This document shows positions 1-10,081 of a DNA stretch of 64,000 nucleotides, in pieces (the first letter of the stretch is position 1; each line of letters starts with the position of its first letter). A program made the position numbers and the translations under genes. Below the pieces are notes generated by a model, which did no database searches, was not told the DNA's origin, and saw only the letters and a program-made list of their open reading frames with translations. The DNA lies in contig JACOEM010000004.1 in assembly GCA_024998565.1 (NCBI GenBank), positions 1-64,000 on the forward strand, in the 5' to 3' direction. Source of the stretch: Nitrospira sp. (GTDB lineage: Bacteria > Nitrospirota > Nitrospiria > Nitrospirales > Nitrospiraceae).

Positions 1-395
1 GTCGCCAGGTGATGGAGCGGCTCTCTCCGCTCACCGTCAACTGGACAACGCTGCTGCTGTCCCTCTTGTTGCAGATTCCTCTGCTGTGGACCGATCAGAA
101 ATTGCTGTTGACCGGAGCGAGTGTGGTCCCGGTCTCCGGGTGGGTGGCTTTAGGGTATCTGATCGTGTTCGCCACGGCATTGGGGCAGCAGGCCTGGTTG
201 TACGGGGTGCAAGGGGTGGGTCCTTCGCGGGCCGGCGTGTTCGTGAATCTCATCCCGGTATCGGCTCTGCTTCTGTCTGCGCTCGTATTGGGTGAGGCGA
301 TCGGCGTCCGCGAGATCGTGGGCATTGCGCTCATCCTGGCCGGCGTCTGGTTGGTCGGTTGGCAATCGGCCCGACTCAAACACGCCGGCGGATAG
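1..395 (+). CDS. EamA/DMT-family transporter, C-terminal part (5' truncated by window edge)
   Basis: The reading frame is open from the first bases of the window, so the gene begins upstream and only about 130 C-terminal residues are visible. They contain four strongly hydrophobic helices, a glycine between helices in the run GQQAWLYGVQGVGPSRAG, and the ending GVREIVGIALILAGVWLVG, which is typical of the second EamA repeat of drug/metabolite transporters in the inner membrane. The substrate cannot be told. The terminal helix is followed by a short polar tail and TAG. About 250 bases without a gene follow before the next start. Family assignment is fairly safe from the helix pattern; specificity is unknown. 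Confidence 0.75.
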   Translation, partial: RQVMERLSPLTVNWTTLLLSLLLQIPLLWTDQKLLLTGASVVPVSGWVALGYLIVFATALGQQAWLYGVQGVGPSRAGVFVNLIPVSALLLSALVLGEAIGVREIVGIALILAGVWLVGWQSARLKHAGG

Positions 396-644
396 CTTCT
401 TCCCGCCGCATAAACAGGTACAGCATGCGTTTGCGGTGTCATCGGTTCATCTACGCAGTTCTCACTCCCATAAAGCAGCAGTCTCGACACGCCTCCGGTA
501 ATCCGCTAGAGTGAACCAGTGAGCCCAGATGCCTGCCATGGCTCTCATCCTGTGTGAGCATGCCGTACACGGTTGTCGCCGACCTGTCGCGAGGGGATCT
601 GATTCCGTCGCGTCAGTCGTGACATTTTTTTGTAAGGTGGCGGA

Positions 645-1751
645 ATGACCAAATTAAGAGTGGGCGTCATCGGGGCCGGAGCGTTTGCCGAAAGCTGTCA
701 TGTGCCCGGCGTGCAGTCGCATCCGGAAGCGGAGGTTGTGGTCCTCTGCGGGCGAGACTCGGCACGGACCCGCGCGGCGGCGCAGCGGTTGGGTGTGCCG
801 GAAGTGTCGCTCGACTATGCGGATGTCTGCGCACGGACTGACATCGATGCAGTCACGATAGCAACCCCGAATGTAGTGCACGCCCGTCAGGCCCAGGCCG
901 CGTTTGCTGCCGGGAAGCACGTGTTCTGTGAAAAACCCCTCGGGATGAACACGGAGGAAGCGGCTGACATGCTTCGGGCCGCGGAGCAGAGCCGCAAGAT
1001 TCACCAGACCGCGTTCACGTATCGCTACTTGTACGGTGTGCAGGAACTGAAGCGCCGGCTTTTGAACGGGGAGATCGGCGAGCCGTATTATGTGGCGGTG
1101 CACTATGATTCCTGGGATGGCTTGAGACCTGGTTCGAAGATTGGTTTTCGCGAACACCTCGATTCCGCCGGAGCCGGGGTATTGTACGACGTCGGGTCCC
1201 ACCTCTTTGACCTTGTCGGATTTGTGCTCGGGCCGATCGAGGCCGTTTCAGGAAATACCATTCTGGTTCCACGGAAACGGATCGATGCGAGAACCGGCGT
1301 GCTCGCTCATGTGGAAACCGACGACATCGCATCGGCGGCGTTTACCTGTCGAGGTGGGATTCAGGGACAGTTGTTTGCGAGTCGCGCGACCCCGAATTCC
1401 GGCGACAAAGCGTACATCGAGTTGGTCGGGCGACAGGGAGCCCTGAAGGCTTCATTGAGCCGTGGGTCGGTGGATGTCTTGACAATCTCACGCCCGTCGC
1501 AACCCGGCTGGGAAGTCGTGCCGTTGCCGGTCCAGGCCTCAGATGGCCAACCTCATTGTCTTTCCCGCATGATGCACAGTTTTGTTGATGCCTGTCTTCG
1601 CGGAAGTTTGAACGCCGAGATCGACGCGTCTTTTCATGACGGACTCGCCGTGCAGCGCGCCATGGATGCGGTGCGACAATCCTCAGCCGAACCCGCTGCA
1701 ATCTCCCTGGACGCCGATTTCGATTCTACGGCCTTCGGCGGAGTGGCATAA
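645..1751 (+). CDS. Gfo/Idh/MocA-family NAD(P)-dependent oxidoreductase
   Basis: The 368-residue protein starts with a Rossmann dinucleotide-binding segment (VGVIGAGAFAESCHVPG). It carries the family signature CEKPLGMN around residue 97, whose lysine normally takes part in catalysis, followed by the C-terminal alpha/beta substrate domain. Members oxidise or reduce sugars, sugar nucleotides or inositols; the substrate here cannot be read from sequence. The ATG at 645 has AAGGTGG upstream at good spacing, and the length is typical. It stands alone, with a DUF5672 gene downstream, which would be compatible with surface-sugar metabolism, but that link is inference. Confidence 0.88.
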   Translation: MTKLRVGVIGAGAFAESCHVPGVQSHPEAEVVVLCGRDSARTRAAAQRLGVPEVSLDYADVCARTDIDAVTIATPNVVHARQAQAAFAAGKHVFCEKPLGMNTEEAADMLRAAEQSRKIHQTAFTYRYLYGVQELKRRLLNGEIGEPYYVAVHYDSWDGLRPGSKIGFREHLDSAGAGVLYDVGSHLFDLVGFVLGPIEAVSGNTILVPRKRIDARTGVLAHVETDDIASAAFTCRGGIQGQLFASRATPNSGDKAYIELVGRQGALKASLSRGSVDVLTISRPSQPGWEVVPLPVQASDGQPHCLSRMMHSFVDACLRGSLNAEIDASFHDGLAVQRAMDAVRQSSAEPAAISLDADFDSTAFGGVA

Positions 1752-1942
1752 CCTGACCGATTATTCATGTGGTGCGGGCCGTCGCGCGGCCTGGCTCGGA
1801 CAGGGTGCGGCCTGTCACTGCGCATGCATCAGTCGCCCGGCGGTCCTGAGAGGGGCGCAGCAAGACCACGACCACGATGGAGCTACACGGTATGATCGGA
1901 GCAGCTGATGTTGATACTACCACGCATGCGAGGTGAGGGCGG

Positions 1943-2788
1943 ATGCTGATATCGCAGGACGGTGTGCTCGACAGAGGAAGCGTCGCGGTGGTGGTGCCTG
2001 CTTACAACAGAGCACACTTTACCCGGGATGAAGAAGTCTCGTTTCGCCATCTGGAACATTTTCTCGGCCGGTACGACAAATTTCTGGTGGTGCCGCGGAG
2101 TCTGGAGATTGAGCGGCCGGGCTATCAGATTCAACGGTTCGACGACGGCTATTTCGGGAGTGCGATTGCAAATGGGAAACTGATGCTGTCGCCTGCCTTT
2201 TACGAGTCGTTCCGGAAGTATCGCTATATCCTCATTTATCAGCTCGATGCCCTGGTGTTTTCGGATCAGTTGTTGGAATGGTGCGCCACGGATGTCGACT
2301 ATATCGGCGCACCATGGGTGCAATGTGCCGACAGCCCGTGGGTGGGGACGCCACGGGTCGGAAACGGCGGGTTGTCTCTTCGAAAAGTCTCGAGTTTTCT
2401 GCGCGTGCTCTCGTCGGAACAGTATTGGATCCATCCTGAAGTGTATTGGCAGCGAGTCGTGTCCGGGACGCCCTGGTACGTGCGGGGGGTGTATCTGCCA
2501 AGGAAGTGGTTCAAATATATCAAACGGTTCAATGGGGTGAAGCGACAGGTCGCGCAATGGCATCTACGTCCCGATGGAACCAAAAATGAAGATCATTTCT
2601 GGTCCGATGAGGCGGTGCGATATGACGATCAGTTCAAGGTCGCCTCGTTCGACATGGGACTTCGGTTCGCCTTCGAGGTTGTTCCCGGGCGTTGTTTTGA
2701 ACTCAACAATCGGCGACTCCCTTTCGGCTGCCATGCCTGGCCGCGGTACGATCGCACCTTCTGGGAGCCCTATCTCCTCAAATCGTAG
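1943..2788 (+). CDS. DUF5672 family protein (glycosyltransferase-like)
   Basis: This 281-residue protein opens with a hydrophobic strand followed by PAYNR, as in glycosyltransferase folds. It then has the block DKFLVVPRSLEI, an acidic YQLDALVF segment resembling a nucleotide-sugar DxD region, and IGAPWVQCADSPWVG followed by GNGGLSLR. This is the arrangement of the DUF5672 family, often found in polysaccharide or O-antigen loci. No membrane segment or signal peptide is seen. The ATG at 1943 follows GAGGTGAGGG. No glycan cluster surrounds it here, so its role is open. A transferase function is an inference from fold-like motifs only. Confidence 0.75.
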   Translation: MLISQDGVLDRGSVAVVVPAYNRAHFTRDEEVSFRHLEHFLGRYDKFLVVPRSLEIERPGYQIQRFDDGYFGSAIANGKLMLSPAFYESFRKYRYILIYQLDALVFSDQLLEWCATDVDYIGAPWVQCADSPWVGTPRVGNGGLSLRKVSSFLRVLSSEQYWIHPEVYWQRVVSGTPWYVRGVYLPRKWFKYIKRFNGVKRQVAQWHLRPDGTKNEDHFWSDEAVRYDDQFKVASFDMGLRFAFEVVPGRCFELNNRRLPFGCHAWPRYDRTFWEPYLLKS

Positions 2789-3097
2789 TTCCGTCCCATT
2801 ACATCGGGCTGTCAGGCAAGTCCCCTCCGTGATCCGGAGCCGCATGCAGGAGTCGACCGACTCATACCCCCCTCCTTCTCCTTGTCTCACATGATGTGGT
2901 CGCGTGCCAGTCTGCCGGGAACGTGACGGTTTCTCTTTCAACCTCTTCTGATCACTGCTCCACGGAGTAGGGCCGTACTAGGGCCGATTGCCGGGGTTTA
3001 CCTCAGTGAATCATGGGCGTATCTTACCGATGGATTTGGGGGAGACCGACTTGCGAATCGCTTATTCGTGCGGAGTTCTGAGGAGACGATTCTAAGG
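2789..3097. other. Intergenic stretch without a recognisable gene
   Basis: About 300 bases between the DUF5672 gene and the hybrid kinase. I see no convincing ORF, RNA or strong hairpin. An AGGAGA at 3081 is the likely ribosome binding site of the kinase. Confidence 0.5.
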
Positions 3098-6000
3098 ATG
3101 CTGGCTGCGATTTGCCTGGTGACTGCGGGAGTCTTCGTGTTGGATGCGGCGATTCCGCTGGGGCATGGGATGTGGCTTTTGTACCTGTTCCCGCTCTGGC
3201 TGAGTTCGCGACTCGACCCGCCTGCGGCTCCCCTGCGATATGCCTCGGTATGCACGGTCTTACTTGCCGGAGGATTGTGGCTCGCGCCTCCCGGTGTCGA
3301 TGTGACGACGGTGATGTTCAGCCGTGCTCTGGGTACCGTCGTGATTTGGGGGGCCGCCTACCTGCTGTCGCAGCGGCGTGAAGCCGAGGACGCATTGCGT
3401 GCCGCCAATAGTCGCCTGGAGCTGCGAGTGGCGGAGCAGACGAAGAATCTGGTTTCCGCCAACGACCGGCTGACGGCTCAATTGGTTGAGCAACGGCGGA
3501 TCGAAGCCGAATTGCGCGAGAGTCGGGAGCGGTTCGAACTGGCCGCGGAAGGTGCGGATGTTGGGGTGTGGGAGTGGGATCTGCAGGAACACACCGCCTA
3601 CTATTCCCCGCGCTGGAAAAGCCAGCTTGGATGTACCGAAGCTGAAATCGGTGCGACGGTCGCCGACTGGCAGGCGCGTCTTCACCCTGACGACCGCGCG
3701 CGGGCGCTGGCGACGGTCAGGTTGTTTCAGGAGGGATATACCAAACAGTATCGTCTGGACCACCGCCTCCGGCATCACGACGGGTCCTATCGCTGGATCT
3801 CTTCGCTGGGCGCGGGAGTGTGTGATGAGCAGGGGCGGATGGTCCGGATGACCGGCATTCATCTGGATGTCACGGCGAGAACACAGGCTGAGGAGGCGAG
3901 ACGGGAAAGCGAAGACCGATACCGCACATTGGTGGAACAGGCCGGCGATATCATCTATCGGACCGATGCCGCGGGGAGGTTCATCTACTGTAACCCGACT
4001 TCGCTTCGTGTCCTGGGCTATCTCCCGGAGGAGTTGCTCGGTCGGCACTACTTAGAGATCGTTCTGCCGCAGTGCCGTTCGCAAGCCGAGCGGTTCTATG
4101 GCCGCCAGTTTGTCCGCAAAACGCCTCGCACCGTCTATGAGGTGCCGGTGGCCACCAAGGACGGCCGGGAAGTGTGGTTGGGGCAGCATACGCAGCTGTT
4201 ACTGGAGGGGGACGTCGTCAGCGGCTTTCAAGTGGTGGCCCGGGACATCACCGAGCGGAAAGGTGTCGAGCAGGCGTTGCGCGAAAGCGAGGAGCGCTTT
4301 TCCAAGGCGTTTCACAGCAGTCCGGCCGGGATGGCGATCAGCCGGCTTGAGGACGGCCGGGTGCTGGACGTGAATGAGGCGTTCGTGCGGGTGTCCGGAT
4401 TCTCCCGCGAAGAGCTGATCGGCATGTCCTCGCTGGATATCGGAATCTGGGTGAATCCGGAGGATCGCCGGCACTTGGCTGAGATCTTGACGCGCGACGG
4501 ATTTCTGCGACATCTGGAAAAAGAGTTCCGCACGAAATCCGGCGAAGTGCGGCATGGGCTGTTCAATGTCGAGCCGGTGTGCATCGGCCGGGAGACCTGC
4601 GTGCTCACCCTCGTGCTGGATATCACGAGACGCACGGAAGCGGAGGCAGCGTTGCGTCGTAGTCAATCGGTGCTGCAGGCGCACCAACATGCCTTGATGC
4701 GGCTGACAAAAAGCCAGCATATCGGGTCGGGGGACTGGCAGTTGGCGCTGGAAGAACTGATGCAGACGTCGGCGCTGGTGCTGGGGGTGGATCGGGCGAG
4801 TGTCTGGTTGCTGGATCGAACCGGAACGATTCTGGACTGTGTGGAGCTGTATGAGCAAGGTCAGGCGCGGCATTCACGGGGACAACGATTGAATGTGGCC
4901 GAGTACCCTCGCTACTTCGCCGAATTGCTCCAGGAGCAAGTGGTCGATGCGCATGATGTCGCGGCTGATTCACGCACGGGCGAATTGGTACAGCCCTATC
5001 TCGGGGCTCTCGGGATCGCCTCGTTGCTGGACGTGCCCATTTTCTTCGGCGGTCGATTGGCCGGCGTGGTCTGTCATGAGCGGGTCGGCCTGCCGCGCGA
5101 ATGGACGCGAGAAGAAGTGCAGTTCGCCACGTCCGTCGGGAACCTGGTGACCCTGGCCTACGAAGCGAAGCAACGGCTGGAGGCTGAAAATGCGCTCATG
5201 ACGGCGAAGGAGGCGGCCGAGTTCGCAAACCGGGCGAAGAGCGACTTCCTGGCGACCATGAGCCACGAGATCCGGACGCCGATGAACGCAATCGTCGGCA
5301 TGGCGGATCTGTTATCGGAAACCCCCTTGAACGAGGATCAGCGGGAATATGTGCAGATTTTTCGCGATGCCGGGAGCAACCTGCTCAGCCTGATCAACGA
5401 TGTGCTGGATCTGTCAAAAATCGAAGCCGGCCACTTGGATCTGGATGTGGTGGACTTCGATCTCAACGACCTGGTGCAACGGGCGGCTGAACTGGTTGCC
5501 GTGCGCGCCAGCGAGAAAAACCTGGAGTTGGCCTACCAGATTCAGCCGGATGTGCCGACGTCGCTGGTGGGCGACCCGAATCGTCTGCGGCAAGTGTTGC
5601 TCAACCTGCTGGGCAATGCCATCAAGTTCACTGATGAAGGCGAAGTGGTGTTGCGCGTGGAACGGGATCCGCAGGCGGACGGCCCGGGGACCATTCTGTT
5701 TACGGTGCGGGATACCGGCATTGGAATTCCCACAGACAAGTTGGCTGCCATCTTCGAGCGATTTACCCAGGTGGATTCCTCAACGACCAGGCCATACAGC
5801 GGCACCGGGCTCGGGTTGACGATTTCCCGACGACTGGTTGAGCGGATGGGCGGCAAGATGTGGGTGGACAGCGAACTGGGCAGGGGGAGTACGTTCAGCT
5901 TCACCGCCAAGTTCGCCGTGCATGTCCAGCCGGTGCCGGCGGTCCCGCCGGCGCAGTGGGAGCAACTGGCGAGCTTGCGGACCCTCATCGTGGACGACAA

Positions 6001-7120
6001 CGCGACCAACCGCCTGATTGTGCGGGAAACGCTGGCAGGATGGGGTATTCCAGCGGCCGAGGTCCCGGGAGGCGAGGAGGCGCTGTTCGAGCTACGTCGG
6101 GCGTCGAAAGCCGGTGTGCCGTATCGGTTGGTGATCCTGGATGTGCGCATGCCGAAACTCAGCGGGTGGCAGGTCGCGGAGACAATTGCCCGTACCCCGG
6201 GCCTGGCGGGAGTATCCATGATCATGCTGACCTCCGAGCGGCGCGCCGGTGACCAGGCGCGGGCCCGCGAGTGCGGAGTGGTGCGCTATCTCACGAAACC
6301 GTTTCGACGATCGGATTTGTTCAACGGCATGATGGCGGTGATCGGCAAGGTGGCGTTGGCTGAGAGCCATGCGCTGTCGCCTCAGCCGCCGGAGTCGACC
6401 GGGGACATGCCGGGGCTGAAGATTCTCCTGGCCGAGGATTTTGTCGACAACCGCCGTATGATGGAGTTTTATTTCAAATCGACCCCCCATCGGGTTGAGA
6501 CGGCGGCCAACGGCCAACTTGCCGTCGAGATGTTCCAGCGGGGCTCGTACGATCTGGTGCTAATGGACATTCAAATGCCCGTATTGGATGGGTATGCCGC
6601 GACGAGGGCGATTCGGTCGTGGGAGCAGGCGCAAGGCCGGAGTCCGGTTCCGATTCTGGCGCTGACGGCCAATGCGTTGCAGAGTGAAGTCCAACGGAGT
6701 CTGGAGGCGGGGTGTACGGCGCATTTGACGAAACCTATCCGTAAGGCTCGCCTGCTGGAAGCCGTGCAACTGTATTTTCAAACTTCCGATCCGGTCGCGC
6801 CGTCGTCGTCGGATGCGTCGTCCGAATCCGTCGTGTTGCAGGTGAGCGGAGAGTTTGAATCCCTGATGCCGGGGTTCCTGGAGCATCGACGACAGGAACT
6901 TGTCCAGATTGCAGACGCAATCGATCGAGGAGATTTTGAGACGATTCGCGAGATCAGGCATGGGCTCAAGGGGGCCGGGGGGACCTATGGTCTCGAAGCC
7001 ATCAGCGCGTACGGGCGCGCGTTGGAAACGGCGGCGGGCCAGAAGGACGGCGCGTGCGTTCGCGAGGCGCTCCACAGGCTCACCCGTTTTCTGGAGCGGC
7101 TGCAACTGGTCTATGTGTAA
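3098..7120 (+). CDS. Multidomain hybrid sensor histidine kinase (PAS-PAS-PAS-GAF-HisKA-HATPase-REC-REC-Hpt)
   Basis: The first 90 or so residues form several membrane helices, followed by a coiled coil and three PAS domains (about 150-270, 275-395 and 400-520). A GAF domain (about 535-690) comes next. HisKA has the phospho-acceptor H723 in [10 protein letters not shown], and the ATPase has N840 ([10 protein letters not shown]), DTGIGIP and GTGLGL. Two receivers follow with phospho-acceptors D1015 (ILDVRMP) and D1157 (LMDIQMP), then a C-terminal Hpt with H1288 (RHGLKGAGG). All catalytic residues are present, so a full internal phosphorelay is possible. ATG 3098 is preferred over GTG 3068 because AGGAGA precedes it. 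The sigma-54 response regulator begins 14 bases after the stop and is the obvious partner. The signal is unknown. Confidence 0.93.
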   Translation: MLAAICLVTAGVFVLDAAIPLGHGMWLLYLFPLWLSSRLDPPAAPLRYASVCTVLLAGGLWLAPPGVDVTTVMFSRALGTVVIWGAAYLLSQRREAEDALRAANSRLELRVAEQTKNLVSANDRLTAQLVEQRRIEAELRESRERFELAAEGADVGVWEWDLQEHTAYYSPRWKSQLGCTEAEIGATVADWQARLHPDDRARALATVRLFQEGYTKQYRLDHRLRHHDGSYRWISSLGAGVCDEQGRMVRMTGIHLDVTARTQAEEARRESEDRYRTLVEQAGDIIYRTDAAGRFIYCNPTSLRVLGYLPEELLGRHYLEIVLPQCRSQAERFYGRQFVRKTPRTVYEVPVATKDGREVWLGQHTQLLLEGDVVSGFQVVARDITERKGVEQALRESEERFSKAFHSSPAGMAISRLEDGRVLDVNEAFVRVSGFSREELIGMSSLDIGIWVNPEDRRHLAEILTRDGFLRHLEKEFRTKSGEVRHGLFNVEPVCIGRETCVLTLVLDITRRTEAEAALRRSQSVLQAHQHALMRLTKSQHIGSGDWQLALEELMQTSALVLGVDRASVWLLDRTGTILDCVELYEQGQARHSRGQRLNVAEYPRYFAELLQEQVVDAHDVAADSRTGELVQPYLGALGIASLLDVPIFFGGRLAGVVCHERVGLPREWTREEVQFATSVGNLVTLAYEAKQRLEAENALMTAKEAAEFANRAKSDFLATMSHEIRTPMNAIVGMADLLSETPLNEDQREYVQIFRDAGSNLLSLINDVLDLSKIEAGHLDLDVVDFDLNDLVQRAAELVAVRASEKNLELAYQIQPDVPTSLVGDPNRLRQVLLNLLGNAIKFTDEGEVVLRVERDPQADGPGTILFTVRDTGIGIPTDKLAAIFERFTQVDSSTTRPYSGTGLGLTISRRLVERMGGKMWVDSELGRGSTFSFTAKFAVHVQPVPAVPPAQWEQLASLRTLIVDDNATNRLIVRETLAGWGIPAAEVPGGEEALFELRRASKAGVPYRLVILDVRMPKLSGWQVAETIARTPGLAGVSMIMLTSERRAGDQARARECGVVRYLTKPFRRSDLFNGMMAVIGKVALAESHALSPQPPESTGDMPGLKILLAEDFVDNRRMMEFYFKSTPHRVETAANGQLAVEMFQRGSYDLVLMDIQMPVLDGYAATRAIRSWEQAQGRSPVPILALTANALQSEVQRSLEAGCTAHLTKPIRKARLLEAVQLYFQTSDPVAPSSSDASSESVVLQVSGEFESLMPGFLEHRRQELVQIADAIDRGDFETIREIRHGLKGAGGTYGLEAISAYGRALETAAGQKDGACVREALHRLTRFLERLQLVYV

Positions 7121-7134
7121 GGAGTATCCAAGCC

Positions 7135-8529
7135 ATGCGTGTCTTGCTGGTGGAAGACCACATCGATATCCGGCGCCTGTTCGAACAGGTCATTGAGGCG
7201 CGGGGACATGACGTCACGGGCTGTGCCGATGGTGAGTCCGCCTGGGAGGCCTACAGTCGGCGACCCTATGAACTCGTGTTACTCGATTGGGAGTTGCGAG
7301 GGGGCGGAATGGACGGACTGCAGGTGTGTCGGACCATCCGATCGAGTCCCGGCGGCGACCGCTGTGTCATTGTCATGATCACCGGACATGATTCTCCGGA
7401 ATCCTTGCGTACGGCGCTCCAGGCAGGGGTCAACGACTATCTGGTGAAGCCCGTCGGTGTGGAGTTCTTGAAGCTGCGGCTGACGATCGCGGAGCAGTGG
7501 GTGGAGAGTGTGCGACGGCGCTTCGCGGCGGAAGATCAAGCGCAGGCCTTGCAGTCGCAGTTGGCCGATCACGGCAAGTTCCATGACCTGATCGGCCGGA
7601 GTCCCGCGATGGTGGTGCTCTACGAAGAGATCCAGAAGATCGCGGCCGTCGATGCGACCGTGCTGATCGAAGGCGAAACCGGCACGGGAAAGGAATTGGT
7701 GGCCCGCGCAATTCATCTCTCCAGCCGCCGCGCACCTCATACCTTTCTCGCCGTCAATTGCGCCGGGTTCACCGACTCCATTCTGGGCAGCCAGCTCTTC
7801 GGTCATAAGAAGGGGGCCTTCACAGGCGCGATCGACAATCAGGAGGGTGTGTTCGAGGCCGCGCAGGGGGGCACCATATTTCTGGATGAGATCGGGGATA
7901 TTTCTCCCGCCGTGCAGACGAGCCTCCTGCGTGTGCTGCAAGAACGTGAAGTGACCCGGTTGGGAGAATCGAAGCCGCGCAAGGTGGATGTGCGGGTGGT
8001 GGTGGCGACACACCATAACCTCGTCGAAGATGTCGAAAAAGGCACGTTCAGACGGGACCTGCTGTATCGCATCAAGGTGGCGCGACTCCAACTCGCCCCG
8101 CTTCGTGAGCGGCCCACCGACATTCCGTTACTGGTCCATGCCTTTCTCGGACAGTTCCGGTCCGTGATGGAGAAGCCTGTGTTACAAGTGAGTCCGGAAG
8201 CCTTGCAGGTCCTCATCAGCCATTCGTGGCCCGGTAATGTGCGAGAACTCAAGAGTGCGGTGGAGTCGGCCCTGATTCATTGCAAGGGGACCGTCGTACG
8301 GGTGGAGGATCTTCCGCCGGAGGTCCGGAATCCGGAGCCGGCGGCGACCTATGTGCCGCTTCAGCGCCAGGACGAACGGACTCGCATGGTCGGGGCGCTG
8401 CAGCAAACGGGCGGCAACCGCTCGGAAGCCGCACGGTTGTTAGGGATGAGCCGACGAACTTTCTATCGCCGCCTGGCTGAATACGATGTATCCGCACCGG
8501 GTGATGGGGGAGATGCACCCCTTCAGTGA
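7135..8529 (+). CDS. Sigma-54-dependent response regulator (NtrC family activator)
   Basis: The 464-residue protein has an N-terminal receiver with phospho-acceptor D51 in LVLLDWEL. The central AAA+ domain has Walker A GETGTGKE, the sigma-54 contact loop GAFTGA at residues 227-232 and Walker B GGTIFLDEIGDIS. A Fis-type HTH lies at the C-terminus (NRSEAARLLGMSRRTFYRRL). The intact GAFTGA loop means it should be able to activate sigma-54 RNA polymerase. ATG 7135 is placed nine bases behind AAGGAG; a longer frame from 7054 overlaps the kinase and has no such site. It is probably cotranscribed with the hybrid kinase. Two sigma-54-like promoters lie downstream, at 8819 and 10784, and are its likely targets. 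Confidence 0.94.
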   Translation: MRVLLVEDHIDIRRLFEQVIEARGHDVTGCADGESAWEAYSRRPYELVLLDWELRGGGMDGLQVCRTIRSSPGGDRCVIVMITGHDSPESLRTALQAGVNDYLVKPVGVEFLKLRLTIAEQWVESVRRRFAAEDQAQALQSQLADHGKFHDLIGRSPAMVVLYEEIQKIAAVDATVLIEGETGTGKELVARAIHLSSRRAPHTFLAVNCAGFTDSILGSQLFGHKKGAFTGAIDNQEGVFEAAQGGTIFLDEIGDISPAVQTSLLRVLQEREVTRLGESKPRKVDVRVVVATHHNLVEDVEKGTFRRDLLYRIKVARLQLAPLRERPTDIPLLVHAFLGQFRSVMEKPVLQVSPEALQVLISHSWPGNVRELKSAVESALIHCKGTVVRVEDLPPEVRNPEPAATYVPLQRQDERTRMVGALQQTGGNRSEAARLLGMSRRTFYRRLAEYDVSAPGDGGDAPLQ

Positions 8530-8711
8530 ATCCGCCTCGATTACGATCTAAATGCGGGGACCTGTACCTCCGCGTCAGATAGATCTTTCCTCTGAATCCA
8601 CCATTTCCTACTTTCTTCGCCTGACGAGCCATTTCGCGCGTATCAGATTCAGCGTAGCCGCACCCGCGTGTGCAGGTGCTGAAACTGTGCAACGAGGCAA
8701 CATGACACAGG

Positions 8712-8722
8712 TCTGGCACAAC
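8712..8722 (+). promoter_or_regulatory. Possible upstream activator site (TCTGGCACAAC)
   Basis: The sequence TCTGGCACAAC lies about 100 bases before the -24/-12 element at 8819. Close relatives (TTCTGGCACA and TTGTGGCACAA) recur 80-110 bases before the second element at 10784. Position and recurrence fit an enhancer site for the neighbouring sigma-54 activator. Binding is inferred, not shown. Confidence 0.4.
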
Positions 8723-8818
8723 GCATTGCGCCATGTCCTTGACGCGCGAAATGGATGGATTTTCTATCAATCAGCGCAAGTGCCTAGTATTGCTTGATGC
8801 TTCACCCGCCGTCTTTGA

Positions 8819-8834
8819 TGGCACGATCCTTGAT
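8819..8834 (+). promoter_or_regulatory. Candidate sigma-54 promoter (-24/-12) of module 1
   Basis: TGGCACGATCCTTGAT matches the sigma-54 consensus TGGCACG-N4-TTGCW with exact GG-N10 spacing. The one important deviation is GA instead of GC at -12. It sits 79 bases before the ATG of the first small-protein gene and directly downstream of a sigma-54 activator gene. The same element, TGGCAC-A-GCCC-TTGAT, precedes the paralogous module. Confidence 0.6.
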
Positions 8835-8912
8835 ATGAGAAGAGGCATGAGAGCGAGTTACCACCGGCCATAACGGGTCGAACGACGGGGAGAGGCCAAA
8901 GAGGGGACGCAT

Positions 8913-9179
8913 ATGGATGTCGCAGGATTTTTACTCTCATACGATGCGGAGCAGGAAGTGTTGGTGACGATTCAGCCCTCGTCCCTCGGACCCTTCGATC
9001 AGCCTGATGTAAAAGAACAGATTGACGGATCTTGGATCGATATGTCGCGAGTGCCGCACCGAACCTGGACGGATCGAACGAGGGCAGTCGGAGCGGTGTT
9101 GACATACCTGCAAGGGTTGTCGCCGATCTCATCGGGATTTCCGCCCGCGACTCGTGAAGGAATGAAGGGCCAGAACTAG
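8913..9179 (+). CDS. Conserved small protein, module copy 1
   Basis: An 88-residue protein of unknown function. It aligns end to end with the product of 10898-11143: shared positions include GFLL near the N-terminus, EQE-L--IQP, G-F, DG-W, a later W--R--A and AVL-YLQ-L. No signal peptide, membrane segment or catalytic motif is visible; the pattern suggests a small beta-strand-rich domain ending in a helix. It lies 16 bases upstream of a LuxR-type HTH gene and behind a sigma-54-like promoter, so the two are probably cotranscribed. A partner or sensor role for the HTH protein is only a guess from conserved pairing. Confidence 0.75.
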   Translation: MDVAGFLLSYDAEQEVLVTIQPSSLGPFDQPDVKEQIDGSWIDMSRVPHRTWTDRTRAVGAVLTYLQGLSPISSGFPPATREGMKGQN

Positions 9180-9195
9180 AACCAAGGAGAGCACC

Positions 9196-9516
9196 ATGTG
9201 GAGTGAACAGCAGAATGTTGTGCAGGTTGAACGTGAGGCGAATGCGCAGGGCTCGACACCGGGGATCGCGCAGGCGTTGGGCGGAGGCCTGGTGGCCAAA
9301 CGGCGTCCTGAAGACTTGACTCCTCGCGAACAGGAAATCTTGCAGTTGGTTTGGGCCGGCCTGACGAATCGTACGATCGCGGAGCGGCTGCATATCAGCA
9401 TCAAGACCGCGGAGGCTCACCGCGCCAATATGATGAAAAAATTGCGTGTGTCCAACATTGCGCAACTCTTGAAGACCGCGCTGGAAGAGGGGCTGCTCGC
9501 CACCCATGCGGGCTGA
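9196..9516 (+). CDS. Stand-alone LuxR-type HTH regulator, module copy 1
   Basis: The 106-residue protein has a variable N-terminus of about 35 residues and a complete LuxR/GerE HTH. The HTH runs from LTPREQEILQLVWAG through NRTIAERLHIS to KTAEAHRANMMKKLRV. No receiver domain is present, so it is not a classical two-component regulator. AAGGAG precedes ATG 9196. It follows the small gene at 8913 closely and is a paralogue of the genes at 11167 and 41764 (minus strand). It probably binds DNA as a dimer; its targets are unknown. Confidence 0.88.
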   Translation: MWSEQQNVVQVEREANAQGSTPGIAQALGGGLVAKRRPEDLTPREQEILQLVWAGLTNRTIAERLHISIKTAEAHRANMMKKLRVSNIAQLLKTALEEGLLATHAG

Positions 9517-9665
9517 TGGGGTTCGCGGCGGCCTGCGTTCTCGGGGGAAGTCCCACTCCCGGCGGCGCAGCGGCTCCCCGCGAATCCGCCCCCTCACAGT
9601 AGAAATGAGGCTCGCGCCGGCGAGGGTGTTTGCAGTAGAATGCCGCACCGTTGCAGGAGCGAGCC

Positions 9666-10058
9666 GTGGTCGAACAGCGTATCGAAGAAATCACCCGCGC
9701 CAATCTCGCCTTTTATGCCGCCTTTGAAAGCCTGGACATGCTCCAGATGGACAAAGTGTGGGCGCATCTCGAATACGTCACCTGCATTCATCCCGGCTGG
9801 AGCCTCCGCAGCGACTGGCCGGCGGTGCGCGATTCCTGGGTGCTGATCTTCAACAATACCTTCTCCATGAAATTCGAGCTGTCGGATGTGCAGGTTCAGG
9901 TCGCAGGGGACCTGGGGTGGGTCATCTGCACCGAACATCTCACCAGCCGTCAAGACGACCAGCCGGTCGAAACGCGTGTCCTCGCGACCAATCTCTTTGA
10001 GCGTATCGGCGACGAGTGGTTGATGATTCATCACCATGGCTCGCCGGTGATGGGCTAG
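9666..10058 (+). CDS. SnoaL-like/NTF2-fold protein
   Basis: The 130-residue product has an N-terminal helix (EEITRANLAFYAAFESLD), then WAHLEYVTCIHPGW, and ends with strands such as VICTEHLTS and LATNLFERIGDEWLMIHHHGSP. This is the usual pattern of SnoaL_3/DUF4440-type NTF2-like domains, which serve as small hydrolases, isomerases or binding domains. The longest frame starts at TTG 9651, but AGGAG at 9655-9659 lies inside it and is well placed for GTG 9666. The gene lies between the two regulatory modules on the same strand. Its substrate is unknown. Confidence 0.8.
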   Translation: MVEQRIEEITRANLAFYAAFESLDMLQMDKVWAHLEYVTCIHPGWSLRSDWPAVRDSWVLIFNNTFSMKFELSDVQVQVAGDLGWVICTEHLTSRQDDQPVETRVLATNLFERIGDEWLMIHHHGSPVMG

Positions 10059-10081
10059 CCCCATTGCTGCGGAGGCTCCGG

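Noticed and set aside
8714-8730. TGGCACAACGCATTGC as a sigma-54 promoter
   Set aside because: GG to GC spacing is 11, not 10, bases; the element at 8819 has exact spacing, so this one is treated as a possible activator site.
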